Below are positions 50,852 to 60,761 of a stretch of 64,000 nt of DNA, piece after piece (positions within the stretch are counted from its first letter, which is position 1; each line of letters begins with the position of its first letter). This DNA is from Chitinophaga eiseniae (GTDB lineage: Bacteria > Bacteroidota > Bacteroidia > Chitinophagales > Chitinophagaceae), in contig NZ_JABAHZ010000001.1 in NCBI RefSeq assembly GCF_012641265.1, forward strand, positions 1,373,446-1,437,445, read 5' to 3'. The translations under genes were made by a program, and so were the position numbers. The notes below the pieces were generated by a model, which searched no databases, was not told the origin of the DNA, and worked only from the letters and a program-made list of their open reading frames with translations.

Positions 50852-52000
50852 TTATAACAATAATATGTCTATGCGGTGGCCCTGTACCAGCTGCTGGTGT
50901 TCCGACCAGGAAAATACGGTGAAATAGCCGTCCTGGGAGGCTACCAGGGCATGTGCATCGCGCTGGTCGTGCACAAACTGGGCAGCCGACAAATGCCGGG
51001 TACCGCCAATGGCCGACGGATGCAGCAAAGTAGGCACCCCGCCTTCTATCGGTTCTACCATCAATACCTGCTCAATAGGCTTCGCATCTTTTGCGCGGGT
51101 GATTTTGGCGCCAAAAGCCAGCAACTCCTGCTGGTCATTTACAATAGTGGCGCCATCTACCGCGGTAAGCCCGGTGATATTTTCTACTTCCCGGCGTAAG
51201 GCGTTCTGCCAGAAAATTTCTGTAACACTTTTACCGTCGTACCGCAACAGGTCGGCCACACCCGAAAAGGCCGGCGAAATAGGATACTGCAGCGGATGAA
51301 TGATGGACTCGCGCCAGGCCTCACTGTTGGAGGGCGTTACCAGCAAAATGCCTCCCCGCTTATGTGCCCGCATCGATACGGCAATCTGTATCAATACATT
51401 CACCCCGTTATTCCAAAAACAGGAAGCGGTAACACCCAGCAGCGACTTTAATATCATGGGACTGTCGGGCAGTAGGCCGCTGTCTTCGTTCACCACCTTT
51501 ACCTGGTCGCCCCGGAGCACGGCTACGTTGGTGAATTTCCCCAAGCCCGCAGCGCGGCGGTGTTTCACCACCAGCAGTCCCGGTTCTGATACATCCAATA
51601 CAAAACAAAGGTTAGGCAACTTAATCGTGGTGCCCCATACATATAACTCCTCTCCTTCAAACCATACGCCTATATGTATACCGGCGCGCTCTACGCCCGG
51701 CGCCAGCTTGGTGAGCAGCTGGGGCGTGAGCAATATCGGCTTCTCAAATAACAGCGGCTTGCCGGCTTGCGAAGGCGGCAAAAAAGCCAATGATATACGG
51801 ATGGGATTTCCTTCTTCTTTACGCAGACTAGCCCAGAAAGCTACGTCGATAATTTTTTCTACCTGGCGGGCGGCCGGTACAATGGCCAGGTCTTCCTCTC
51901 CATCCGCTTTTGCGGCAGAAAGATGTTTCCTGAAATGTGCTTCTATAGTGCCGGCTACCTTTACGGCAGCCTGGTAGGTGGCTTCATTAACTACTTCCAT
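50852..52000 (-). CDS. DACNV sensor plus diadenylate-cyclase-like (DisA_N) protein
   Basis: A 382-residue cytoplasmic protein. The N-terminal ~250 residues resemble the DACNV-type sensor domain (ISLAFLPPSQAGKPLLFEKP and RAAGLGKFTNVAVLRGDQVK). The C-terminal ~110 residues have the two motifs of diadenylate cyclases: DGA at ~282-284 (GLTAVDGATIVNDQQELLAF) and GTRH at ~333-336 (GGTRHLSAAQFVHDQRDAHA). The usual RHR is RHL here, so activity is not certain. If active it would make cyclic di-AMP. It is first in an operon with the pseudouridine synthase gene. Confidence 0.75.
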   Translation of the reverse strand: MEVVNEATYQAAVKVAGTIEAHFRKHLSAAKADGEEDLAIVPAARQVEKIIDVAFWASLRKEEGNPIRISLAFLPPSQAGKPLLFEKPILLTPQLLTKLAPGVERAGIHIGVWFEGEELYVWGTTIKLPNLCFVLDVSEPGLLVVKHRRAAGLGKFTNVAVLRGDQVKVVNEDSGLLPDSPMILKSLLGVTASCFWNNGVNVLIQIAVSMRAHKRGGILLVTPSNSEAWRESIIHPLQYPISPAFSGVADLLRYDGKSVTEIFWQNALRREVENITGLTAVDGATIVNDQQELLAFGAKITRAKDAKPIEQVLMVEPIEGGVPTLLHPSAIGGTRHLSAAQFVHDQRDAHALVASQDGYFTVFSWSEHQQLVQGHRIDILLL

Positions 52001-52162
52001 AAATCCAGGTTCAGCATGTTTGAAAGCGCAAATTAAAACATTTCAGCATAGCGGATTACAGGCTTCCAGGAGCCAACAGGAGAAAATACTATTATTAGCA
52101 GCGAATTTAACGCAAATATCCTGTCTATATAAACAGTAATTTGCCTGCACTTGTAACCACGT

Positions 52163-52747
52163 ATGAAAGTGAACACCTATAATGAAAGGGAACTATTGTT
52201 GAGCCTTGCTCAGGGTGAGGACCACGCCTTTGCCGGTGTATTCCATCACTATCGTCACCGTATATACGCCATTGCTTTCCGTTTGCTGGGATCTGCGTCA
52301 CAGGCAGAGGATGTGGTACAGGATATTTTCCTTAAAATGTGGCTTAAACGTGGCGAGTTACATGAAATCAGTCATTTCAAAGCTTACCTCTTTACCGTTA
52401 CCCGGAATCATATTTTTACTTCCTTGAAATTAGTAGCCCGGCAACAGCTGGCCGCCTCCGAACTTTCGGCTACGGCTGTCAACGAAATAAAAGACGCCGC
52501 TATTATTCATAAAGAGTATGAGCAAATCCTGCAGCGGGCCATCGCGCAGCTGTCGCCGCAACAGGAGCTGATCTATAAACTCAGCAAGGAAGAGGGACTG
52601 AAAAGAAATGAAATTGCTGACCGGCTGCAACTTTCTCCCGAAACCATTAAAGTACACCTGGCCAATGCCATGCGCTCCATCCGCGCCTTTTGCATGGCCC
52701 GTATGGACCTCAATACTTTCCTCATTATTATGTGGTTGTTTTACTAA
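52163..52747 (+). CDS. ECF RNA polymerase sigma-70 factor (PUL-B)
   Basis: A 194-residue ECF sigma factor. Region 2 includes FAGVFHHYRHRIYAIAFRLL and AEDVVQDIFLKMWLKR. Region 4 includes LSPQQELIYKLSKEEGLKRN and EIADRLQLSPETIKVHLANA. A hydrophobic C-terminal tail (FLIIMWLFY) is typical of the Bacteroidota subgroup. It begins PUL-B and is followed 81 bp later by fecR. Confidence 0.93.
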   Translation: MKVNTYNERELLLSLAQGEDHAFAGVFHHYRHRIYAIAFRLLGSASQAEDVVQDIFLKMWLKRGELHEISHFKAYLFTVTRNHIFTSLKLVARQQLAASELSATAVNEIKDAAIIHKEYEQILQRAIAQLSPQQELIYKLSKEEGLKRNEIADRLQLSPETIKVHLANAMRSIRAFCMARMDLNTFLIIMWLFY

Positions 52748-52828
52748 AAAGTTTTTTTTTAAAACCCCTAACCCATCTGGTTCGTTTTATAGTCCCCTTA
52801 TACAGCAACCTAAATCAAATCGTTATTC

Positions 52829-53989
52829 ATGACCGAATCCCGATTCAGATACCTGTTTGAGCGGTATCACGCACAGCAATGCACGCCGGAAGAACAATAT
52901 GAGCTGATGGTGCTGCTGGCACAGTCAGCGCACGACGAAGAGCTTAAACAGCTATTGGACGAACTGCTGCTCCAGGCAACGGATAACGACCAAACCATGC
53001 CGGACGATACCGCCAACAATATGTTGCAGGAAATCATGCAAACAAATGCGGCGCCTGCACCGGCACGCGTTCATACCCTCCGGGTATGGAAACGGCTCAC
53101 CGTAGCTGCCTGTACCCTCGCTGCGGCGGCTACCGCCGGGTATATGATATATAACAGGAGTCATACCTCCACCAACAGGCCGATAGCCAACGCGCACGCA
53201 CCCAGGCCTAAAAACGAACACGCCCGCCTGGTAATGGGCAATGGCGAGGAAATTGACCTGGACCATACCACCGCAACAGACGTCGACGTTCAGTCAGGCG
53301 TTTCCGTTAGTAAAAAGGGAAATGTGCTGGCCTATAACAGCTCTCCATCCGCAGTACCTAGTATCAATACGGTTTACACCAACAAAGGGGGCATCTATCA
53401 GCTGATTTTGCCCGATGGCACCAAAGCCTGGCTCAACGCCGCCTCATCTATTAGTTTTCCCACCGCCTTTAAGGATAGCACCCGCGAAGTAACCATACGC
53501 GGGGAAATATATTTTGACATCGCCCAGCAGGCCAACCAACCCTTTATTGTAAAAACCAATAACATGAAGGTAGCGGTACTGGGCACCGCCTTTAATATCA
53601 AGGCATACGAAGAAGAAAACATCTGCACCACGTTACTGGAAGGAGCCGTTAACGTAATCAACGGCAGTATCACCCGGAAAATGCAACCCGGGCAACAGGC
53701 ACTGATCAACCGCGAACACACAGGGATCAATATCAGCCGCGTAGATACCGACATGGCTGTTGCCTGGAAATCCGGCCGCTTCGAATTCAACGACAACATC
53801 AAAACCATTATGCGGGAACTGGCCCGCTGGTACGATCTCACCGTTGTGTACGAAGGCGCCACCACCGAAAAATCCTTTGCAGGCTCATTCTCCAGGCAAG
53901 ACAGCCTGAAAGACATCCTGCGTCAACTGGAATTAACAGGAAGCATTCATTTTGATATCGCCGATAAAACAATTACCGTCAGACCTTAA
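52829..53989 (+). CDS. FecR-family anti-sigma regulator (PUL-B)
   Basis: A 386-residue anti-sigma protein. The cytoplasmic N-terminus has YLFERYHAQQCTPEEQYELM, and a membrane segment lies near residues 90-107 (LTVAACTLAAAATAGYMIY). The periplasmic FecR domain has YQLILPDGTKAWLNAASSIS, IRGEIYFDIAQQANQPFIV and VLGTAFNIKAY. A DUF4974-type end reads LKDILRQLELTGSIHFDI. It should relay substrate binding at the STN-bearing SusC downstream to the ECF sigma factor. Confidence 0.93.
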   Translation: MTESRFRYLFERYHAQQCTPEEQYELMVLLAQSAHDEELKQLLDELLLQATDNDQTMPDDTANNMLQEIMQTNAAPAPARVHTLRVWKRLTVAACTLAAAATAGYMIYNRSHTSTNRPIANAHAPRPKNEHARLVMGNGEEIDLDHTTATDVDVQSGVSVSKKGNVLAYNSSPSAVPSINTVYTNKGGIYQLILPDGTKAWLNAASSISFPTAFKDSTREVTIRGEIYFDIAQQANQPFIVKTNNMKVAVLGTAFNIKAYEEENICTTLLEGAVNVINGSITRKMQPGQQALINREHTGINISRVDTDMAVAWKSGRFEFNDNIKTIMRELARWYDLTVVYEGATTEKSFAGSFSRQDSLKDILRQLELTGSIHFDIADKTITVRP

Positions 53990-54160
53990 AACTACCATAG
54001 TAAAAAGTATGTATCAACCAAACTAAACGACAAACAAACACACAAACAACAGCTATTCCGGCAGTGAAAAACCAATGGCGGCCAGTACCGCTCCTGGCGT
54101 AGCTATGCGCTCACCTGCTGGAGGCTGTTTTACCTAAACTTACAATTCCACTGAAAAAAA

Positions 54161-57100
54161 ATGAAGCAGACATTCCACAAAAAACGCCGCCCCGACCGGT
54201 CCCATTTATCGAACCAAAAACTATTGCGCTTTATGAAACTCACCTTATTACTACTCTTGTCTGCTGTGTTGCAAACGCACGCGAATGAGCCTGTACAACA
54301 GGTAACCTTGCATGCCAAGGCAGCGCCCCTCGTTGAAGTACTGAAATCGATCAGGAAACAAACAGGATACGTTTTTGTATTTGACCTCCAGATGGTCAAC
54401 AATGCCAAACCTGTTAACTACTCACAGGAAAATGTGCCCCTGGAGCGGGCACTGGAAGAAGTTTTCAGAGATCAGCCACTTACCTATTCCATTCTCAAAA
54501 AAACAATTATCCTTAAACAGAAGCCCGTTATCCAGTCCTCCGTACCCGACAATGTACGCATCAAAATTAAAGGACAGGTAACGGAAAGCAACGGCACTCC
54601 CATGGTAGGCGTTACGGTGGTCAACAAAACCTCCCGTACCAATGCCCTCACCGATGAAACAGGCGTGTTTAATATTGAAGCCAATATCGGCGACAGTCTC
54701 ATGTTCACCATGGTAGGGATGCAACCGCAAACCATACAGGTAAAAAATGACAGGCTCCTGAAAATTGTGATGCAACAAAAAGTATCCGAGGTGGGAGAAG
54801 TGGTGGTGGTAGCCTATGGTACCCAGAAAAAAACCAGCATGGTCAGCGCCGTTACCAGCATCAATCCCAAAGAGCTGAAAGGCCCTACCAGTAACCTTAC
54901 TACTATGCTCGCCGGCCGCTTGTCGGGTGTTATCTCGTTCCAGCGTAGCGGTGAACCGGGGAGAGATAATGCCAGCTTCTTTATCCGTGGTATCACCACC
55001 TTTGGTACCGGTAAAGTGGATCCCCTCATCCTCATAGATGGCATGGAGTCCAGCACCACCGACCTGGCCCGCCTGCAACCCGACGATATTGCCGGTTTTT
55101 CTATCCTGAAAGATGCTACCGCTTCCTCCCTGTACGGCGCCAGGGGCGCTAATGGCGTGGTGCTCGTAACCACCAAATCCGGCGTGGAAGCAAAAACATC
55201 GCTCAACGTACGCTTCGAAAATTCACTATCTACCAATACCCGCAACTTCAAATTTGCTGATAATATTACCTACATGAACCTCGCCAATGAAGCCGTACTC
55301 ACCCGGAACCCCTTGCGCGACGTACAATACTCCCAATCTAAAATTGACCACACCGCCGCCGGCGACGATCCGCTGCTCTATCCCAACAACAACTGGATTA
55401 AGCTGCTGATTAAAGATTATACCAACAACCAGCGCACCAACTTCAACCTGAAAGGTGGTGGAAAGGTAGCGCAGTTCTATGTTTCCGGCACCTACAACGT
55501 AGACAATGGTGTACTGAACGTAGATCAGCGCAATAACTTCAACAGTAACATCAAACTGAAAAATTACGCGCTCCGATCTAACATCGATATCAGGCTCACC
55601 CCTACCACACAGGCCGTTGTACGTACTTACGGACAGTTCGACGACTACAACGGTCCTATTGGCGGCGGCGGTGGATTGTTTTCCCAAACCATCTGGGCTA
55701 ACCCCGTGATGTTTCCGGCCATATACCCCTCCAGCTTTGCGCCGGAATTAAAACATCCCCTGTTTGGTAATGCCGTAAAACCCGGATTCGGTAGCCTGCC
55801 CGGCGATGGCAGCAACCTGTATAATAACCCCTACGCCAATTCTGTATCGGGTTACCAGCAATACAACACCTCCACCCTGCTAGTGCAGGCGGAAGTGAAG
55901 CAGGACTTCAAATTCCTGCTGCCCGGTTTAACGGGCAGAATCATGGCATATACCGAGCGTTACTCTTATTTTGATGTAACCCGCAGCTATACGCCTTATT
56001 TTTATGCATTGAAATATGATGTTGATAAAACACCCCAGATTTCATCACTGAACACCAACGGAACAGAATACCTGAATTATTCTCCTGGCCAAAAAACGCT
56101 CAACACTACCTCCTATTTCGAAGCAGCGCTGAACTATAACCAGCAGTTTAATAAAGTACATAACGTATCCGGTATGCTGATTGGCCTGGTGCGCAACTAC
56201 CTCACCGCCAACGCAGGCACCCTGCAAACATCGCTGCCACACCGCAACCAGGGCGTTTCCGGTCGTGCTACCTACGACTATGACACCCGTTACCTGGCGG
56301 AATTCAACTTCGGCTACAACGGGTCCGAACGTTTTGCCGGCAATCACCGCTTCGGTTTCTTCCCCTCTGCCGGCGTAGCCTGGAACATGCACAATGAAGC
56401 ATTCTTCAAACCTTTAACGAATACCATCAACGTGCTGAAACTGAGAGCCACTTATGGTATCGTGGGAAATGACCAGATCGGTAACGAAAATGACCGCTTC
56501 TTTTACCTCTCTGATGTAAATATGAATGACGCCAGCAAAGGCGCCACGTTCGGAGAAAAAAAGACCTTTAATTCTCCCGGCGTTTCTGTGAACCGTTATG
56601 AAAACAGGGAAATCACCTGGGAAAAATCCTATAAAACAAACCTCGGACTGGAAGTCAACATGTTCCAGGCATTAAACCTCCAGGTAGACCTATACAAAGA
56701 ACACCGCACCAATATCCTGATGACGCGGAGCACCCTTCCCAATACTATGGGGCTGAATGCCAATACACAGGCCAACGTAGGCGAAGCTTCCGGCAGAGGT
56801 GTGGATATCTCGGCCGGCTATACGAAAGGGTTTATGAATAATTCTTTCATACAATTCAGGGGGAACTTCACCTATGCTTCGAGCAAACTGCTCGTGAATG
56901 AAGAGCCTAAATATCCGGAAGCATACCGCTCCCACGTAGGCCAGTCGCTCTCCCAAAACTTCGGCTACATCGCAGAAAGATTGTTTGTAGATGACCAGGA
57001 AGTAGCCAATTCCGCCTACCAGAACTGGGGACAACAGGTAATGGGTGGAGATATCAAATACCATGACGTAAATGGTGATGGCAAAATTACCGATGCGGAT

Positions 57101-57616
57101 ATGGTGCCTATCGGCTTACCTACCGTGCCTGAAATTACCTACGGCTTCGGATGGTCTTTCGGTTACAAGCAGGTCGACTTCAGCTTCTTCTTCCAGGGTT
57201 CTGCCAGGTCTTCCTTCTGGATTGACTCTTACTCTATTTCTCCTTTCGTGTTAAACGGTGGCGGGCAACATGGGCTGTTGCAGGCCATAGCAGATGACCA
57301 CTGGAGCGAGGGAAACAGGAACCTGTACGCCATGTGGCCACGACTGAGCGACTATTTCGTGAATAATAATAATCAAAGTTCTACCTGGTGGATGCGCAGC
57401 GGCAACTTCCTGCGGTTGAAATCAGTGGAAGCAGGATATACGTTCTCCAAACATTTCCTGGACAGGATCCGTATGACCAATGCCCGCATTTATGTAAATG
57501 CGTCTAACCTGTTTGTGATCAGCAAATTCAAAACATGGGATCCTGAAATGGGTGGTAACGGCCTTGGATACCCGGTACAGCGGGTTGTCAACTTCGGTAT
57601 CAACGTAGGACTTTAA
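54161..57616 (+). CDS. SusC/RagA-family TonB-dependent transporter with STN domain (PUL-B)
   Basis: A 1151-residue outer-membrane oligosaccharide importer. A long basic leader precedes the signal peptide (MKLTLLLLLSAVLQTHA). The STN domain follows (VTLHAKAAPLVEVLKSIRKQ), then a carboxypeptidase-regulatory domain (KIKGQVTESNGTPMVGVTVV). A Ton-box-like EVVVVAYGTQKKTSMVSAV leads to the plug (LAGRLSGVISFQRSGEPGRD, ILKDATASSLYGARGANG) and the barrel. It ends VVNFGINVGL. It is followed 23 bp later by susD. The STN domain makes it a likely signal transducer as well as an importer. Confidence 0.95.
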   Translation: MKQTFHKKRRPDRSHLSNQKLLRFMKLTLLLLLSAVLQTHANEPVQQVTLHAKAAPLVEVLKSIRKQTGYVFVFDLQMVNNAKPVNYSQENVPLERALEEVFRDQPLTYSILKKTIILKQKPVIQSSVPDNVRIKIKGQVTESNGTPMVGVTVVNKTSRTNALTDETGVFNIEANIGDSLMFTMVGMQPQTIQVKNDRLLKIVMQQKVSEVGEVVVVAYGTQKKTSMVSAVTSINPKELKGPTSNLTTMLAGRLSGVISFQRSGEPGRDNASFFIRGITTFGTGKVDPLILIDGMESSTTDLARLQPDDIAGFSILKDATASSLYGARGANGVVLVTTKSGVEAKTSLNVRFENSLSTNTRNFKFADNITYMNLANEAVLTRNPLRDVQYSQSKIDHTAAGDDPLLYPNNNWIKLLIKDYTNNQRTNFNLKGGGKVAQFYVSGTYNVDNGVLNVDQRNNFNSNIKLKNYALRSNIDIRLTPTTQAVVRTYGQFDDYNGPIGGGGGLFSQTIWANPVMFPAIYPSSFAPELKHPLFGNAVKPGFGSLPGDGSNLYNNPYANSVSGYQQYNTSTLLVQAEVKQDFKFLLPGLTGRIMAYTERYSYFDVTRSYTPYFYALKYDVDKTPQISSLNTNGTEYLNYSPGQKTLNTTSYFEAALNYNQQFNKVHNVSGMLIGLVRNYLTANAGTLQTSLPHRNQGVSGRATYDYDTRYLAEFNFGYNGSERFAGNHRFGFFPSAGVAWNMHNEAFFKPLTNTINVLKLRATYGIVGNDQIGNENDRFFYLSDVNMNDASKGATFGEKKTFNSPGVSVNRYENREITWEKSYKTNLGLEVNMFQALNLQVDLYKEHRTNILMTRSTLPNTMGLNANTQANVGEASGRGVDISAGYTKGFMNNSFIQFRGNFTYASSKLLVNEEPKYPEAYRSHVGQSLSQNFGYIAERLFVDDQEVANSAYQNWGQQVMGGDIKYHDVNGDGKITDADMVPIGLPTVPEITYGFGWSFGYKQVDFSFFFQGSARSSFWIDSYSISPFVLNGGGQHGLLQAIADDHWSEGNRNLYAMWPRLSDYFVNNNNQSSTWWMRSGNFLRLKSVEAGYTFSKHFLDRIRMTNARIYVNASNLFVISKFKTWDPEMGGNGLGYPVQRVVNFGINVGL

Positions 57617-57639
57617 TTCACCGTTTTAACTGTGCAAAC

Positions 57640-59538
57640 ATGAAACAATCATTGACTAAATTATATACGCTCTTCTTCCGCCAGCACATGAAGAGGACGC
57701 TATTATGCCTCCTGTTATTGCAGTTGGCCGGCTGTAAAAAATTCCTGGATGTAGTGCCCGACAACGTGGCTACCATCGACAACGCCTTTACCATGCGTGC
57801 AGAGGCGCTGAAATACCTGTTTACCTGTTACTCTTACCTGCCGGCCTCCTCCGATATTGGCTCCAATCCGGCATTGGCGGCCGGCGATGAGTTCTGGATG
57901 GTACGTCCCTACAGCACCAGTGAAACGCCCTGGCAGATTGCACAAGGCTTCCTGAGCGCGAATAATATTTATATGTCGCAATGGGCAGTTAACTTCCGTG
58001 CGTTGCGCGACTGCAACATCTTCCTCGACAACATCAGTAAAGTAGTAGACATGCGCCAGGCGGAAAAAGACCGTTGGATTGCGGAGGTGAAATTCCTTAA
58101 AGCCTACTACCATTGGCTGCTGGTAAGAATGTATGGCCCCGTTCCTATCATTGACCACAACCTGCCCATTGCTACTTCCGCCGAAGCGGCCAAGGTGCCC
58201 CGTGTGCATGTGGACTCTGTATTCAATTACATCAGCAACCTGCTGGATACCGCTGCGGCCGGCTTACCGGAAATCATCGCCGACCGGTCTTCTGAACTGG
58301 GACGTATTACCCGCCCGATAGCGCTGGCTATCAAGGCAAGGGTGCTGGTAGCTGCCGCCAGTCCCCTGTACAACGGCAACCCCGACTACAACGGCTTTAA
58401 AAACTATGATGGAACACCGCTCTTCAATGCGGCCTATGATGCCGGCAAATGGAAGAAGGCTGCAGATGCCTGTAAAGCAGCCATCGACGCCTGTGAAAGA
58501 AACGGTATGGTGCTTTATACTTTCGCCCAGCTGGGCGTAACGCTATCGGATACCCTCACCCGGCAAATGTCGATACGCAACAGTACCTGTGAAGAATGGA
58601 ACCCTGAAATTATCTGGAATAACCCCAACTCCACTACTTACGACCTCCAACGCCAGGCCTTGCCCCGCCTCGATCCTGCCCGGATAGGCAACGAATCACC
58701 CGTAGGCGCCTTTGCCCCTACCATGAAAATTGCAGAGCAATTCTACAGCGATAAAGGTGTACCGATCAATGAAGATATTACCTGGGACTACAACAATCGC
58801 TATAAGCTGAGAACCGCCACCAAAGCAGAAGGTGAACTGATCCTGGAAGGCTATACCACTGCAGCCGCACACTTCAACCGGGAACCGCGCTTTTATGCCG
58901 ACCTGGCTTTCGATGGCGCCATGTGGATGATGCAAAAGAAAACGTTCCACATAGAAAGTAAAGCGGGACAGATACAGACCCGGAAAAATATCTACGACAA
59001 TAACGTAACCGGTTACTTCGCCAAGAAACTGATCAACTGGAAAGATGAAATCCAGGAAGGACAAGGCCTGTATATAGAATCGTACTCCTGGCCAGAAATA
59101 CGCCTGGCAGATGTATACCTGCTGTATGCAGAAGCGCTCAATGAAGTGGGCGGCCCTCAGCCGGAAGCATTTAAATATATTGACCGGGTAAGAGCCAGGG
59201 CTGGCATTCCGGGCGTACAGGCTGCCTGGAGCAACTATTCCCGCAATCCTGCAAAGTTCACTACAAAAGAAGGTTTCAGGCAGATTATCCAACAGGAAAG
59301 ACTCATTGAACTGGCCATGGAAGGCGCCCGCTTCTGGGACCTGCGCCGCTGGAAAAGAAGTATGGAAGAACTCAACAAAGCCGTTACCGGATGGGATGTG
59401 GATCAGTCAGACCCGGTATTCTACTACCGCGTACGCACCCTCTTCCGCCAAACTTTCCAGGCCCGTAATTACCTCTGGCCGCTCGATAGCTGGGATCTGC
59501 TGAACAATCCTAAACTGGTGCAGAACTACGGATGGTAA
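57640..59538 (+). CDS. SusD/RagB-family outer-membrane lipoprotein (PUL-B)
   Basis: A 632-residue glycan-binding lipoprotein. The signal (MKRTLLCLLLLQLAGCKKF, with an optional 16-residue longer start) puts the lipid anchor at the Cys of LAGC. Then come FLDVVPDNVATIDNAF and TPR-like FLKAYYHWLLVRMYGPVPII. The SusD C-terminus carries IRLADVYLLYAEALNEVG, VRARAGIPGV and ERLIELAMEGARFWDLRRWK. It partners the SusC encoded just upstream. Confidence 0.94.
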   Translation: MKQSLTKLYTLFFRQHMKRTLLCLLLLQLAGCKKFLDVVPDNVATIDNAFTMRAEALKYLFTCYSYLPASSDIGSNPALAAGDEFWMVRPYSTSETPWQIAQGFLSANNIYMSQWAVNFRALRDCNIFLDNISKVVDMRQAEKDRWIAEVKFLKAYYHWLLVRMYGPVPIIDHNLPIATSAEAAKVPRVHVDSVFNYISNLLDTAAAGLPEIIADRSSELGRITRPIALAIKARVLVAAASPLYNGNPDYNGFKNYDGTPLFNAAYDAGKWKKAADACKAAIDACERNGMVLYTFAQLGVTLSDTLTRQMSIRNSTCEEWNPEIIWNNPNSTTYDLQRQALPRLDPARIGNESPVGAFAPTMKIAEQFYSDKGVPINEDITWDYNNRYKLRTATKAEGELILEGYTTAAAHFNREPRFYADLAFDGAMWMMQKKTFHIESKAGQIQTRKNIYDNNVTGYFAKKLINWKDEIQEGQGLYIESYSWPEIRLADVYLLYAEALNEVGGPQPEAFKYIDRVRARAGIPGVQAAWSNYSRNPAKFTTKEGFRQIIQQERLIELAMEGARFWDLRRWKRSMEELNKAVTGWDVDQSDPVFYYRVRTLFRQTFQARNYLWPLDSWDLLNNPKLVQNYGW

Positions 59539-59569
59539 CTTCTTTCATTTACTTAAACTGCCAATAACA

Positions 59570-60736
59570 ATGAAGCCATATACATTCCTCTCACGGTACA
59601 TAGCAGCGCTCTCCCTGCTTGCCATGTCCTGTACAAAAGAATTACACACGCCGGTAAATACCTCGGGAGATAAACCTGCGGTAATCAGCAATGTGACTGT
59701 TACCAATTTGCCGGGGGGCGCAAAAATTACGTATAGCCTGCCGGAAGATAAAGACATCCTGTACGTAAAGGCCGTATATACGATCCGCGATGGAAAGCCA
59801 CGGGAGATCAGATCTTCCTACTACAATAACTTCCTGGTAGTAGATGGATTTGGAGATACAGCCACTCACAAAATTTCCTTATACGTGGTAAGCCGCAACG
59901 AGCTTTCTTCCAATGAAGTGCCTGCTACCGTGAAGCCGTTGCTGCCGCCCATGCTGGATGTACGCAAATCACTCGTGGTAAAGCCGGATTTTGGCGGTGT
60001 AAATATCTCGTTCAAAAATGAAACCCAGGCCGACCTGGCCATTGTTACGCTGGCCAACGACTCCTCTGGTGTTTTTGGCGCAGCCGACGTTCACTACACC
60101 AAACTGGCGAGTGGCAACTATTCTGTGAGAGGCTACGATGCTACCACCAGGAAGTTCGGCTTCTGTGTACGCGACCACTGGGGCAACCTGTCGGATACCC
60201 TCCTGGTAGACATCACCCCCTTCTATGAAAAACTGCTGGATAAAGCCAATTTCAGGGAAGTAAAATTGCCGGGAGATGTGGACTATGGCTGGGGACTACC
60301 GATTCCCAATTTATGGAACGGGACCCTCTGGCACTCGGCCGACAAACTTGATGGCATGCCTATGTGGATCACTTTCGATTTGGGCGTAACAGCGCGATTG
60401 AGCCGCATTGGCTTATGGCAGCGCCCCAATGAGTGGATTTATCTTCAGAACAACCTACGCAAATTCGAAATCTGGGGTTCCACCAATCCCGCCAGCGATG
60501 GTAGCTGGGATAGCTGGACAAAACTCGTAGAACATACCGTGATCAAGCCTTCCGGCCTGCCTGTAGGGCAAACCACCCAGGACGATAAAGATGCGGCTGT
60601 AGCAGGAGAACAGATGACCGTTCCCCTCGATGCGCCCAGCGTGAGGTATATCCGGGTGAAGATTCTCCGTACCTGGACCGATGGCGGATATGCCGCCAAT
60701 ATCCAGCTCATGAAGTTCTGGGGCAACGACAAATGA
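59570..60736 (+). CDS. DUF4959/DUF5126/DUF5000-type SusD-associated lipoprotein
   Basis: A 388-residue surface lipoprotein with lipobox LLAMSCTKE. Beta-sandwich modules follow: ITYSLPEDKDILYVKAVYTI (DUF4959-like), a central DUF5126-like region around VKPDFGGVNISFKNETQADL, and a C-terminal discoidin-like DUF5000 domain (MWITFDLGVTARLSRIGLWQ, then VRYIRVKILRTW). The C-terminal fold suggests carbohydrate binding. It follows susD by 31 bp and is probably an auxiliary surface glycan-binding protein of PUL-B. Confidence 0.82.
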   Translation: MKPYTFLSRYIAALSLLAMSCTKELHTPVNTSGDKPAVISNVTVTNLPGGAKITYSLPEDKDILYVKAVYTIRDGKPREIRSSYYNNFLVVDGFGDTATHKISLYVVSRNELSSNEVPATVKPLLPPMLDVRKSLVVKPDFGGVNISFKNETQADLAIVTLANDSSGVFGAADVHYTKLASGNYSVRGYDATTRKFGFCVRDHWGNLSDTLLVDITPFYEKLLDKANFREVKLPGDVDYGWGLPIPNLWNGTLWHSADKLDGMPMWITFDLGVTARLSRIGLWQRPNEWIYLQNNLRKFEIWGSTNPASDGSWDSWTKLVEHTVIKPSGLPVGQTTQDDKDAAVAGEQMTVPLDAPSVRYIRVKILRTWTDGGYAANIQLMKFWGNDK

Positions 60737-60761
60737 TGTTCATCTACCTAAAAAAAATCTT

